Below, piece by piece: positions 22,340-32,049 of a stretch of DNA of 64,000 nucleotides. Source of the DNA: Ursus arctos. Taxonomy: Eukaryota > Chordata > Mammalia > Carnivora > Ursidae. Where the stretch lies: assembly GCF_023065955.2 (NCBI RefSeq), contig NC_079873.1, positions 96,758,128-96,822,127 of the forward strand, in the 5' to 3' direction. How positions within the stretch are numbered: position 1 is the stretch's first letter; each line of letters starts with the position of its first letter. Below the pieces are notes generated by a model that had not been told where the DNA came from, searched no databases, and saw nothing but the letters and a program-made list of their open reading frames with translations. Position numbers and translations under genes: made by a program.

Positions 22340-23820
22340 AAGAGAAGGGAGGCCTAGAATTGGAAAGCCACTGTGTTTAAGTCACAAAGTGCAACACAAT
22401 TGCCCAATTGCCTGACTTTTTGTCACTCTTGTCCGTGTGTAGCACAGTCAGTGTTTTTCTCCATCACGTGGAGTGAACTAATTTAGGAGGCAGAATATTT
22501 CTGTCTTTTGCATGATTCCCTTAAATTGAGCTGAAAGGTTCAAGCATCGGGATGTGTCATCACTGTTATGACGTCTCCTTTGCTCCATCATCCTCCCTTT
22601 CAGCCAGTGGGAACGTGAGTTCGAGAGACATTCTGTACTGCAGGAAAGTCACTGAAGCCGTAGGGGGTGAGGAAGGAGTGGCTTCCCAGGTGTTTGTACT
22701 TCGCTCACACTTTAGAGCCTGGAGCCTTTCAGCCTCTCCTGCTGTGTTTCTGGCACCTCTTAAGAAAAATTCGCTTTAATAACAATAACAGAGCACAAAA
22801 AGGAAGAATGGAAATGATCATAATAGCATGGGCTTGTTGCCCCAACACTGTCAGCCTCTCAGTGGTCAACCTCATGGAGCTGCCCTATGCTTGTCAATGA
22901 GGGGATGAAAAGGATATGGAAGAGACATTTTATGGGGCCATTTCAGCTGTTCATTTTAAATATACCCTCCATCAAATATAGTGAGCTGGGACTTGGAGAT
23001 CACGGACAGCTGGGTTGCTTGAAAAGGGAAAGGATATGATAGTGAATTGTATTATTGTACATTTACAGAGTTCCAGGGTGTCTGGGAAAGCCTCAACGGG
23101 CCTCAGGAGCATTTCCAACCAGTGGCTTGAAACACCACCGTGCTAGGGGCGAGCCCGAGGCTGGCTAACGGGTCCAGCGACGAGACCATGGCTTTGGTAG
23201 TTGGGAATTTGGTTAGGGGCTAGCACGGACGATTTTTTTAGAGTTGAGGTACTTGGCAGGCGAGCCAAAAATGAGGATTTTTTATGAAGAGATTTAACAA
23301 CAACAATGAGTTCACTGCCTGGCCTCAGTGATGCCTTCTGGTATTAAGGATCCATTCAAAAGCAGATGTCTGAGTCTGAGGTTTTATGCCAATGCCTCAC
23401 CATGGCCAACATCATTCCCTTTCACTCCCACTCAGTGCTTAAGCAAGCACACGTAAAATATATCCAGTCCAAAGGCACAAATCAGGCAATTGTCCTAGCA
23501 GAGCTGGGGAAGGGACAAGGCTCCTTTGGATGTCTAGAGACCTGGGAAAATCAGGATGTCCCTGATGGAGGGAAGTTAGAGTTGCCAGAGAAAGAGGACA
23601 GTTCAACACAGAGGTCAGCAAAGTAGCTGGTGTGATTATATAACGTACTGTTATGAAATGGGGTACACGGTTCACTGAAGCCTGACCACCACAGGCAACA
23701 TACTTGTTTAATACAAAAGGAGGAGTGTCTCACTGAGGGTAAAATGCTGGAAACTCTAGGTTCAGGCAGTCAGCTCACCAGGACCTTGCCCATCTCCATG
23801 CTGTGTAGTGAAAATCTGTG
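22340..23820. other. Unique intronic DNA, no gene seen
   Basis: No repeat family or coding exon was recognised. A short reverse MIR tail fragment precedes it near 22285-22335. Confidence 0.5.
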
Positions 23821-23829
23821 CAGCAGAAA

Positions 23830-24000
23830 AATTCGAGAGCTGAAAGACTCCTTAGAGATGAGAGGCTGACCTCTCCTCTTTGCAGATGGAGAAACTGAGG
23901 CCCAGGGTTATACCCAAGGTTGCATTGCTAGGACTAGAGCTCAGGTTCTCTGACTCCCCAGAAGGATGCACTTTCCACTATGCCACACTACCTCCCGCTG
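23830..24000 (-). repeat. MIR/MIR3 relic
   Basis: CTTAGAGATGAGAGGCTGACC, then GCAGATGGAGAAACTGAGGCCCAGGG, AAGGTTGCATTGCTAGGAC and CTTTCCACTATGCCACACTACC, in reverse order. Confidence 0.85.
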
Positions 24001-24544
24001 TTTATAATACGTTCATCGTGATGACCCTGAGACTCCAAAAGACCCTAAGGTACCTTCTGAATTATTGGAGAAAATCATCTTCTGTTTCTTCTGTTGCCAG
24101 TGTGCTATGAATTTTATTGCCTTTACTTTTCTGCACTTTTGTATCTATAGGAACTTGCCATTAAACACAACTTAGAATTAATCTGAATAGCCCATTCCCT
24201 AACACTGCCAGATAGCATATTGTGTTAGGAATGAAATGTGCTCATTCGTTCTCATCCCTCCCCTGGCTTACTTAGGGGACCCATGACTCTAAGAACTAGA
24301 CAAAAGAAACCAGAGTGAAGGACAGAGGCCAGCTTTCAGAGCAGGGTGTGTGTCTGGGACAATATTTTCTCTTTCTGTTTCCTCCACAGCACTTAGCATG
24401 CTATGGTAATGTCCATACGTGCTCACTGGTTGAGCACAGAGGTCTCCAGTCCTTGACGCTCTACTGAAGATGGAGGAGAGGGCCATGGGCTTAGTAAGAT
24501 GAGTCATTATAGATTCACAGAAAGATCATGCATTTTGTACTTAA

Positions 24545-24640
24545 ATGGACCTGAGAGTTGAGATAACACAAGTAGGGGCCTAGCACGATATCTGGCAAAT
24601 AGTGAGTACTCGTCAGATAGAACTCATTATTACTATTATG
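24545..24640 (+). repeat. MIR 3' fragment
   Basis: GGGGCCTAGCACGATATCTGGC, then AATAGTGAGTACTCGTCAG and ATTATTACTATTATG: the MIR tail in sense orientation. Confidence 0.75.
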
Positions 24641-24810
24641 AGAAGAAAAAAAATGTGTCCCATAAAGACTCAAGCTGCCCAGGGTGCCTGGATTACTAAC
24701 TGGATGCTGAGACGGAAGTGGGGCTGCTCAGATAGAGGAGTCTGTCGAATGTATGAAGTTGGGGGCAGGGAGGGAGTTTTAAGAAGATAGCTAAAGAAGT
24801 CCCAGTTCTT

Positions 24811-24852
24811 GGGGCACCTGGGTGGCTCAGTCAGTTGAGTGTCTCACTCTTG
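24811..24852 (+). mobile_element. SINEC head, interrupted by a nested SINEC
   Basis: GGGGCACCTGGGTGGCTCAGTCAG and TTGAGTGTC form a sense SINEC head that breaks off after TCACTCTTG. The body resumes at 25047 (CCAACTCTTGATCTCAGCTC), so this copy was the insertion target. Confidence 0.9.
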
Positions 24853-25046
24853 TTTATTTTTTAAAAGATTTTATTTATTTATTGAGAGAGAGAGAGAGAG
24901 CGTACGAGTGGGGGGAGGGGCAGAGGGAGAGAGAGAATCCCAAGCAGACTTCCCACTGAGTGCGGACCGCTACGTGGGGCTCAATCCCATGACCTGAGCC
25001 GAAATCAAGAGTCCAACGCTTAACTGACTGAGTCACCCAGGACCCA
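24853..25046 (-). mobile_element. SINEC nested inside another SINEC
   Basis: Reverse copy: AAAAGATTTTATTTATTTATTG, then GAGAGAGAGAG, CCCATGACCTGAGCCG, and CTTAACTGACTGAGTCACCCAGGACCC. It is flanked by a short imperfect duplication, TCACTCTTG (24844-24852) and CAACTCTTG (25051-25059), inside the host SINE. Confidence 0.92.
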
Positions 25047-25082
25047 GGTCCAACTCTTGATCTCAGCTCAGGTCTTGATCTG
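25047..25082 (+). mobile_element. SINEC body remainder of the host element
   Basis: CCAACTCTTGATCTCAGCTC and AGGTCTTGATCTG continue the head at 24811-24852. The rest of the host body and its tail are missing. Confidence 0.82.
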
Positions 25083-25559
25083 AGAAAGCTCAAGCTTTCT
25101 CAAGACCAGATGTAAGGTCTTTTGCTACTATGGAATAGTCCCAGATGGTTTTCAGTGCCCCCCAGCCTTTTGGTGCCACTCTCAAGTGGGACAGGCCAGC
25201 GCCCCGCCCTCGGAGCACTGGCATTAGCTAATACAAAAACGAATTCATTCTGAGGTGTTGATGATCACCAATACCTCGTTTATCCCCGCTGATCCAGATG
25301 TAGTACCTTTATTTTAATGAACCCCCCATGCCCACCTAAAGCAACGTGGTAGAAATTCCTGGCACCTGAGTAGGCTGGCAGGGGAGCGATTCAGAAACAT
25401 ATAGGAGCATTTTGGTAGTCCTCAAACCACACTATGTAGGCAACTGTGCTTCAGATCATTCTGGAAATACAACTGGGTACAAATTATAAAAATAACAAAA
25501 ATATGGGAAAATTGCCCACTCAACCTATATGTAGGGCCTCCCAGCTGTCACCTTATCTA

Positions 25560-25690
25560 ATTCTGTAGACATTTCGAACACCTACTCTGAACCTTGGCAC
25601 TGTGCTAGCTGTTGTGGATACAAAGCCGGCTGGGACACATCTTGGAGCTCTTAGTTCTGTGGTCCAGCTGGGGTCTCTAACACAACTTCA
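25560..25690 (-). repeat. L2 3' end relic
   Basis: AACACCTACTCTGAACCTTGGCACTGTGCTAGC, then TGGATACAAAGCC and GGAGCTCTTAGTTCTG, is the reverse complement of the L2 3' end. Confidence 0.72.
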
Positions 25691-25795
25691 AGCTGCCTAT
25701 CTGACTGACAGAAGAAATAAAACAGCAGAAAAAGCCTGGCAGCTGTTTGCTTATAACCACTGAGTACCAGAGAGTTCCCTCCCTAGTTTAAATAT

Positions 25796-25820
25796 TTCTT
25801 TGTGTTTCAAACACAAAGAA
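25796..25820. repeat. 25-bp perfect palindrome
   Basis: Arms TTCTTTGTGTTT (25796-25807) and AAACACAAAGAA (25809-25820) are perfect reverse complements around a single C. No repeat family was recognised here. Confidence 0.9.
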
Positions 25821-26129
25821 GATGAAGATCTCCCTGTGAAAGCACCTAATCTTAGAGGTAAAAGCTAAACAAAGAGCAAATGATCAGAGAAGCGAAGTCT
25901 GCAGTGGGCAAATTGCTAGTCTTTTCCCAAACAAACCAACACTGTCCCCGCTACAAGGCCTTTGAAGAAGAATCCACTAATTAAACCTGTTTTTACCATG
26001 ACAATTCAAAGCATTAGCATCCTGGAGATCTCTGGAAATAAGAGGCAGCAAACCCTGAGTAGTTTAACTGGAATATTTTCCCCCACTGATAAGAATCCAA
26101 ATCCTGACTTCAGTGGAATGGTTAACTCT

Positions 26130-26270
26130 TCAAGCCGGAAAGAACCTTAGAGATCATTGAATCCTCATTATTTAGGTAAAGAGACTGAGGCCCAAAGAGA
26201 TCAATACCTCTTTGACCACACATCCAAAAAATACCAAGGCTGGGACCAGAATCCAGAACTCTCGAAGGCC
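26130..26270 (-). repeat. MIR3-type relic
   Basis: GAACCTTAGAGATCATTGAATCC, then GTAAAGAGACTGAGGCCCAAAGAG, in reverse MIR3 order. Confidence 0.75.
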
Positions 26271-26274
26271 GTTT

Positions 26275-26640
26275 ATTCATTCATCCAGTCAGTTAACTAA
26301 ATTTCTTGAGCACCTACTACGTGCCAGACATTGTGCTAAGTTCAGGGCAGGGGGTAGGCTATATTTCTATCTCTGTCCTTATAAAGCTGAGGAAGACAGA
26401 CATTGAACAAGTGACTCATTGTCTATAAATACGATCCATGCTGTGAGGGATAAGTACCGGATGCTAGGAGAGCGATCTAGCCTTGTGGAGGGAGTAAGAG
26501 AACTCTCCCTGAGGAGGTCATGGTTTAGGCTAAGAAACAGAGGATGAGGGCGAGTCCACCAGCGGGCTAAAATTGTCCTTGTGGTTGGGGGAAGAGATGT
26601 GAGGAGAGAGAACATTCTAGACAGCATATGGGAAAGTGCA
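26275..26640 (-). repeat. L2 LINE 3' end relic
   Basis: TTCATTCATCCAGTCAGTT, then TTGAGCACCTACTACGTGCCAGACATTGTGC, GAGGAAGACAGACATTGAACAAG and CATTCTAGACAGCATATGGGAAAGTGCA: the L2 3' UTR in reverse. Confidence 0.85.
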
Positions 26641-27324
26641 GTCAGTTCAAAGCTATCCTAGCTCCCCTCTCAGAGCCCAGGCATCCTGCACTTTTTATAA
26701 AGTAGTAGGATCTCCAGTATATTTTATTTCCTCAGAAGCATGGGTGCATTGTAGCCATCTGGACCTATTAGAATAATTATTAATAATTATTAAATCACTT
26801 CTCTGATTAAACAGTTATTTTTACTTACCAGCTCCATACACCTAGGCAGATAATCACTTTTTCCAGCTTCTGAAAAGGTCACATCCTCATTCTTTGGCAA
26901 GGCACCTGAAAATAAAATAAACCTATATTCAAAGAGTAGATTTTAAGTGACGCTCCTGAAATCAAGTCCACAGCTTGAAGTAGAAATAAGGAATGGTGGC
27001 ATTTTCACATATGTATGCAGAAAAGGATATACATAGCAATATGTCAGCAGGCAGAGACCAGGCCTTAACCCCTTCCGGCTCTCACCAGAAGTGCCTTGTC
27101 CACAAGGGCAAGGAACAAAATTATGAAGCAGATGCCAACCCCCCCCCCAAGGGGTTTGGAGTTCTGCACCCCAGATGCGGAAGGACAATTCTGATGCTCT
27201 CAGAGGTCCCCATTTCTGCCATGTCACTTTGAATGGGCTTATAATTCTGCCCTCCCCCCACCAATTGCACTTCTGGTGAAAATTAACTGTTAATATTAAA
27301 CTGCGATCAGTCATATGCAGCACG

Positions 27325-27486
27325 ATAATAATAAAAGCTACCGTTTCAGGCACTCTGTGGTGTAGACGCATTATATCATTTGATCCTCACTGCAGCCCTT
27401 TGACCTGAGCTCCATTCTTGCCATTTTGCAGCTGAGAGAGCTGAGCCTCTGAGAAGCTGAACAATTTGGCCAAGGTCACACAGATA
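27325..27486 (-). repeat. MIR SINE relic
   Basis: CATTTGATCCTCACTGCAGCCC, then CATTTTGCAGCTGAGAGAGCTGAGCC and GGCCAAGGTCACACAG, in reverse order. It abuts an L2 tail. Confidence 0.85.
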
Positions 27487-27615
27487 ATCAATCTCTCCCC
27501 ATAAGAATATGAGCTGCACGAGGGTGGGGATTTGTGTCTGCCTTGCTCACTGCCATATCTGCAACATTGAGAACCGTGATTGACACAGAACGAGTGTTCA
27601 GTAAATATTTGGTGG
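27487..27615 (+). repeat. L2 LINE 3' end
   Basis: AGAATATGAGCTGCACGAGGGTGGGGATTTGTGTCTG, then TTGCTCACTGCCATATCTGCAAC and GTGTTCAGTAAATATTTGGTGG: the L2 tail in sense orientation. Confidence 0.9.
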
Positions 27616-27884
27616 AGCTGGAATCTTCTAGATTGTACTCACTCATTGAACACACTGTCTCCAAGGTCGCTATTCCTTTACACCTCATCTATTTCAATCC
27701 TTATAATCTCTTATCTGGAAATCACACAGTGTTCTCAACTGCTCATCTTCGCTGCCATTCCCGGGCTCCCCGAGTTTTGTAACTCTTCCTGACATAACAC
27801 CTAAGCTTAGGTCCACCCCATTAGTGAAGAGCCTTCCAGATTCCACAGGCCCTGCTTAGCTACCATGACGGTATTTCAGATAGT

Positions 27885-28060
27885 TCCAGGCTCACATTCT
27901 AGCTCTGATATTTGCTACTGTGTGATGTTACTTGATTGGGCCTCAATTTCTCCATCTGTGAAATGGGGAAGCCCTTGGAAAATCACTTGCCCTCTCTGAG
28001 CCTCAGTTTCTTGTTTATCTCCCAGGTTCCTTCTAGCTCTCCAGCTCTCCTGACTAACAC
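27885..28060 (+). repeat. MIR relic
   Basis: TGTGTGATGTTACTTGATTGGGCCTCAATTTCTCCATCTGTG and, a little further, CACTTGCCCTCTCTGAGCCTCAGTTTC: two sense MIR cores that are overlapping or partly duplicated. Confidence 0.75.
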
Positions 28061-28069
28061 ACTGGCACC

Positions 28070-30890
28070 CTAGATCTCCAGCTGCCCACCCTTAACGGCT
28101 TACCTCCCCTTGCTGAAGTCCTGCAAATAGGTCTGGTGCCTTGAGAATTTGCTGGACCTTCACTTACTAAGGAACCTGCCTGTATTTACCAAATATCCAG
28201 AATTCAGTGATTTCTTACCTGTTCTGAAGAGCCATTTCTACTATTTCTGCCTTTATCCCTACCTAAGTCCTTTTATGCTTAAGATCTAGAAAGGAAAGAA
28301 TGAGTAGGATGTCTTCTGCCAGGGAATCTGATGATCAGGGGTTGAAGCCATGAATAGTAAGTACTTGAGGAAAAGTATTCGCTATATAAAGCTGTTAGCT
28401 AGTTGATCGGAGCTAGAAGCACTCCTATGAATAATTCCCACGTACTTACCTTTTTTCATGTTTTCCTTTCCTGAAAGGAAAGCTACAGTAAAATTAGGAA
28501 AATAACAGCCCCTGTTTTACAGCCAAAACCATTCCACTCATTTGCTTCCTGCTTTCTTCCATTTGCATGACATCACGAGACCCTAGAAAAATAATGCTGT
28601 CCTTATAGATGAAAACGATGCTTTAGTCCCAGGCTCTCTCTCTTGTGAGCTCTCACCCCCCCCCCAGGTCCTTCCACCTGGATGCCCGGGGTCCGCCCCG
28701 TGATGGAAGTCCAACTGGTCCCCTTACCAGCTGGCCTATGACTTTGGCCTCAGCAGGGCAGGGAATTTCCCGCCACTTCCCTCATCGTGTCTTGAGTCTA
28801 TCGCTTCCACAAGCAGCAACAGTCATCCCCATGACAAACCCTTTCCCGGTCCTCACGCCACTCCCCAAGGCTTCTATCCTCAAAGGGTTTGTACTTTCTC
28901 TCCTGGAATCCAATTCACAAATGTTTCTGACTTTGGACTACTGATAGTATTATTATAACTAGAGTGGCAAAGTGATATGTAGAGGCAATAATTATCTGCA
29001 GGATGGGCCAGTTCAGGGTGAGCTTCTTAGAGGAAGTTGCATTCTAAGCAGGCAAACAGTGCCAGCCCGGCTTCCGGAAATTGATTGGGTGACAATCCAA
29101 TCACAACATGTATCTGATCCTTTCTTGCATCGTGGCAACATACTGGGATTCAGAAGACCCCTCGTTTCAAGGGAGTGGAATATTCTCAGTGCCTGGCCCA
29201 CTCCTAATGGGAGCTTAGAACAGAAATAAGGCAATGGCAGCTAACAAAATCACAACTCTGCATCAAAGGGTAAGGTCTTCGTTGGCAAATGCATGATGTC
29301 TTAGCAACAATATACCAGGAAATAAGGCAAGAGGGTGCAAACAGCAAAATCTCTTCTAGAGATACATAACTGGATTATAAGCTCAAATAGCAAATATGCA
29401 TTGAGGGCCAGGATAATTGGTCCTTTATCTTCTCCTTAGAAAAACAAAGGTTTATTTGCCCTTTAAATGGGCCAATAAAATTAAATTGGCATCCTGTGGT
29501 GTGTGCTGAATACATAATCAGAAATCTGAAGCAATAAAAAAAAAGAGGGAAAAAGCAAAAGTAGAAAAATCTAAAATTCTGAACAGTGTAGAAAAACAAT
29601 GTAGGAGAAGAATACAGTTCCAAAGAGGCCTCCTCACTGGGTGGCCGATTCCAGACCAGTCACTTCTGCTCCTGGAAGCTGGGGGGTCACCAACTGGCTC
29701 CACAGTTCCTCAGAAGCAGAGGCTACTTGGTTCTGGGGTGGCCCCAGAGGAAGGGAGGAAGGGATGGGGCAGGGCAGCGCCAGAAAGTAGGGGTCTCTCC
29801 ACCAAAGAGGGATTCACAAAACTTCGAAAGCAAAAGCAGTACTCAGGAAAAGGAACGTTTCGTGGCGCTCGAAATGTCTTTTAAAGTGTATTCCCTATAT
29901 TCCTCCCGAAGCTGCTCACGTTGAGACGTTCAGAGAAAAAGCACAACAAAAACATTCTAATACAGAAGAATACAGCAATCCAACCTCCAGAAAAAAAGAC
30001 AGTCGGTGCTTGCTAACCGATGAACATGGAGCACATAAATAAAAAAACCCTCATCTTTCAACTGATTTCTAATTTTGTTGGCCACACACATAAATATTTG
30101 TTTAATGAGTGACAGCACATTGATAATACTTTTTTGTATTAGCTAGATAGATGAAAAAGAAGGGAAATTGTGTTATCATTCAATTATTTTTGTATCAAAT
30201 ATATTCACACGCTCTACTCAGAGAAATTATTAATTAAGCACAAAAGAATTTTGACTTAGAAATCTCAGAACACTTTACAGAAATTCATTGTGTAGAACGA
30301 TTCAGGTGGTCAGATAAATAAGGATAAAGATAGGGACGCAGGATGAGTCCCAAAGAATACTTCTTTTAAAATATTTTACAGTTGGAGGTCCTTAGCGACG
30401 GCGGAGCTATCTAGAGGTCATCTCTCTACCTCCAACCAGGAATACATGGAAGCCCTTCTGAATAAATTAAGTGCATCGGCTTTCCAGAGGGGAAGATTCT
30501 TCGAGTTTCCTAGGGGTCCCTCTTAGTTTTTTCAAGCCTCGTATAGACCAAGAGACTCTTTCACGGCTAAGGGAATGCATGTTTTTTTCCCCTCTGTGTC
30601 TCTCTCAGACACCTGTCAAAGGACTCTGCACTCGGTGTGGCTTCAGACGCCATTGCTGCTTGGCCAACACTTATGTTCTGTACTCTCAGAGCTGAGACTC
30701 CTTCTCAGGGACAAATGAAAACCACCATGAGAAGGAACATTGGCCAAAGTGGGAGCCTCAAGGGCAGAGGGTAGTAAGACACAGTCGTAGAGTCACTGAG
30801 TCTATAACATTGCTCTGGGGAGCCGAAGCCCCATAAAGATTGATCTCCAACCAGCTTCACCAGAGATTCCCTTTAAAAGGCAAAAAGAGA
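28070..30890. other. Unique intronic DNA, no gene seen
   Basis: No recognisable repeat family apart from short C runs near 28657-28666. A 20-bp inverted repeat lies at 28462-28481. No coding exon or RNA gene. Confidence 0.5.
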
Positions 30891-30892
30891 TT

Positions 30893-31000
30893 GGGGCGCC
30901 TGGCTGGCTTAGTCGGTAGAGCGTGCGACTCTTAATCTTGGGCTTGTAAGTTTAAGCCCCACATTGGGTGTAGAGATTACTTAAAAATAAAAACTTAAAA
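30893..31000 (+). mobile_element. Short tRNA-Lys-like SINEC, simple form
   Basis: GGGGCGCCTGGCTGGCTTAGTCGGTAGAGC, GCGACTCTTAATCTTGGG, AAGTTTAAGCCCC, then TAGAGATTACTTAAAAATAAAAAC. It lacks the long CT-rich body of the other copies. A perfect polymerase III A box (TGGCTTAGTCGG) is at 30905-30916; the B box is degraded. The anticodon-loop position reads CTT, as in tRNA-Lys. Confidence 0.9.
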
Positions 31001-31129
31001 CAAAGAGGCAACTAGGCTCCTATGCGCACAGAAACAAAAATCAGAGGCAATGAAATAAAATCAAATATTCATAATTGACTAATTACTGGTACAGTTGGCT
31101 GCTTTCCTCCCCAGAGAAGGCGTCTTCTA

Positions 31130-31400
31130 TATGATTTCTGGAGCATTTAACCAAGTGTAGCTGTAATTATTATTATTCCTATAATAATAGGGTTTCTACA
31201 GATCTTCATATCTTTACATGTTTTATACTCATTATGGTTAATCCACAAAACATCTCTTTAGGATACATAAATACTGTCCTTGCCAGTATGCTGGAGAGGA
31301 GTGAGAGCTCAGAAGAAGGTAAAGTGAAGGTCGCAGATGGAGTCAGCAGCGTCAAAGAGACAGAACTGGAGAATTCTGCTTTTCAGTACCAGTTCATGCC
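31130..31400 (-). repeat. MIR relic
   Basis: TTTACATGTTTTATACTCATTATGG, then CACAAAACATCTCTTTAGGATAC, in reverse order; the 5' half is very diverged. Confidence 0.6.
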
Positions 31401-31599
31401 AGGGGCTTATTAAGTGCTTACAGTATGAACCAGATTACATGGAACCAGACCCCAAACTAACAGAACTTGTGTTTTGTGTTTCCTGGCTCTTCAAAAGCTT
31501 CTTGGCTATGGGTAGAAGTTCTCATTCACACACACGAGGCAAGAAGGCCACCGCTTGGTTGAGGCATGCTATGGTCAAGTGCCCAAATGGGGGCTTCCG

Positions 31600-31900
31600 T
31601 CCAAGTGCAGCGGACACTCAGAGAAAGAATAGGCCTCTTGGGGGATGAAATGGGCACCAAAAGCTCCATGGAGGGGGGAACTTCAGCCTGGTTTTGAAAG
31701 ATAGGCAAGAACTGGAGTGGTAAAGATTTGGGAAATGGCATTCCCAGATGGGGACACAACATGAAAAATGCTGAGCAGCAGGAATGAGTGAGAAGTGTGC
31801 TGAGCACAGAAAGACCAACTAGGTTGGAATAGAAAGATGCTACTGGAGAATTATGGGAGACTATTTCGTATCGATCGTAAGCCCTAAGGATGTTGGCCCA
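31600..31900 (-). repeat. L2 LINE relic
   Basis: AACTTCAGCCTGGTTTTGAAAG, then AAATGGCATTCCCAGATGGGGACACAACATG and a diverged continuation fit the reverse complement of the L2 3' region. Confidence 0.65.
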
Positions 31901-32049
31901 TGGGGTAGAAAACAAATAAGTTAATAAAGTATTAACTGAGTACTTACCATGCCCGGCTTTGTGCATCATGTTTTTCTAATGTGAATGCCAGGCTGAAGGG
32001 TTTGGACTATATGACAGGCAATAGAGAGCTGAGGGCCCAGTCACTAGGT

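Noticed and set aside
30893..31000. Possible functional tRNA-Lys gene
   Set aside because: The A box is intact, but the B box is degraded and the sequence has a SINEC head and an A-rich tail. It is a tRNA-derived SINE.
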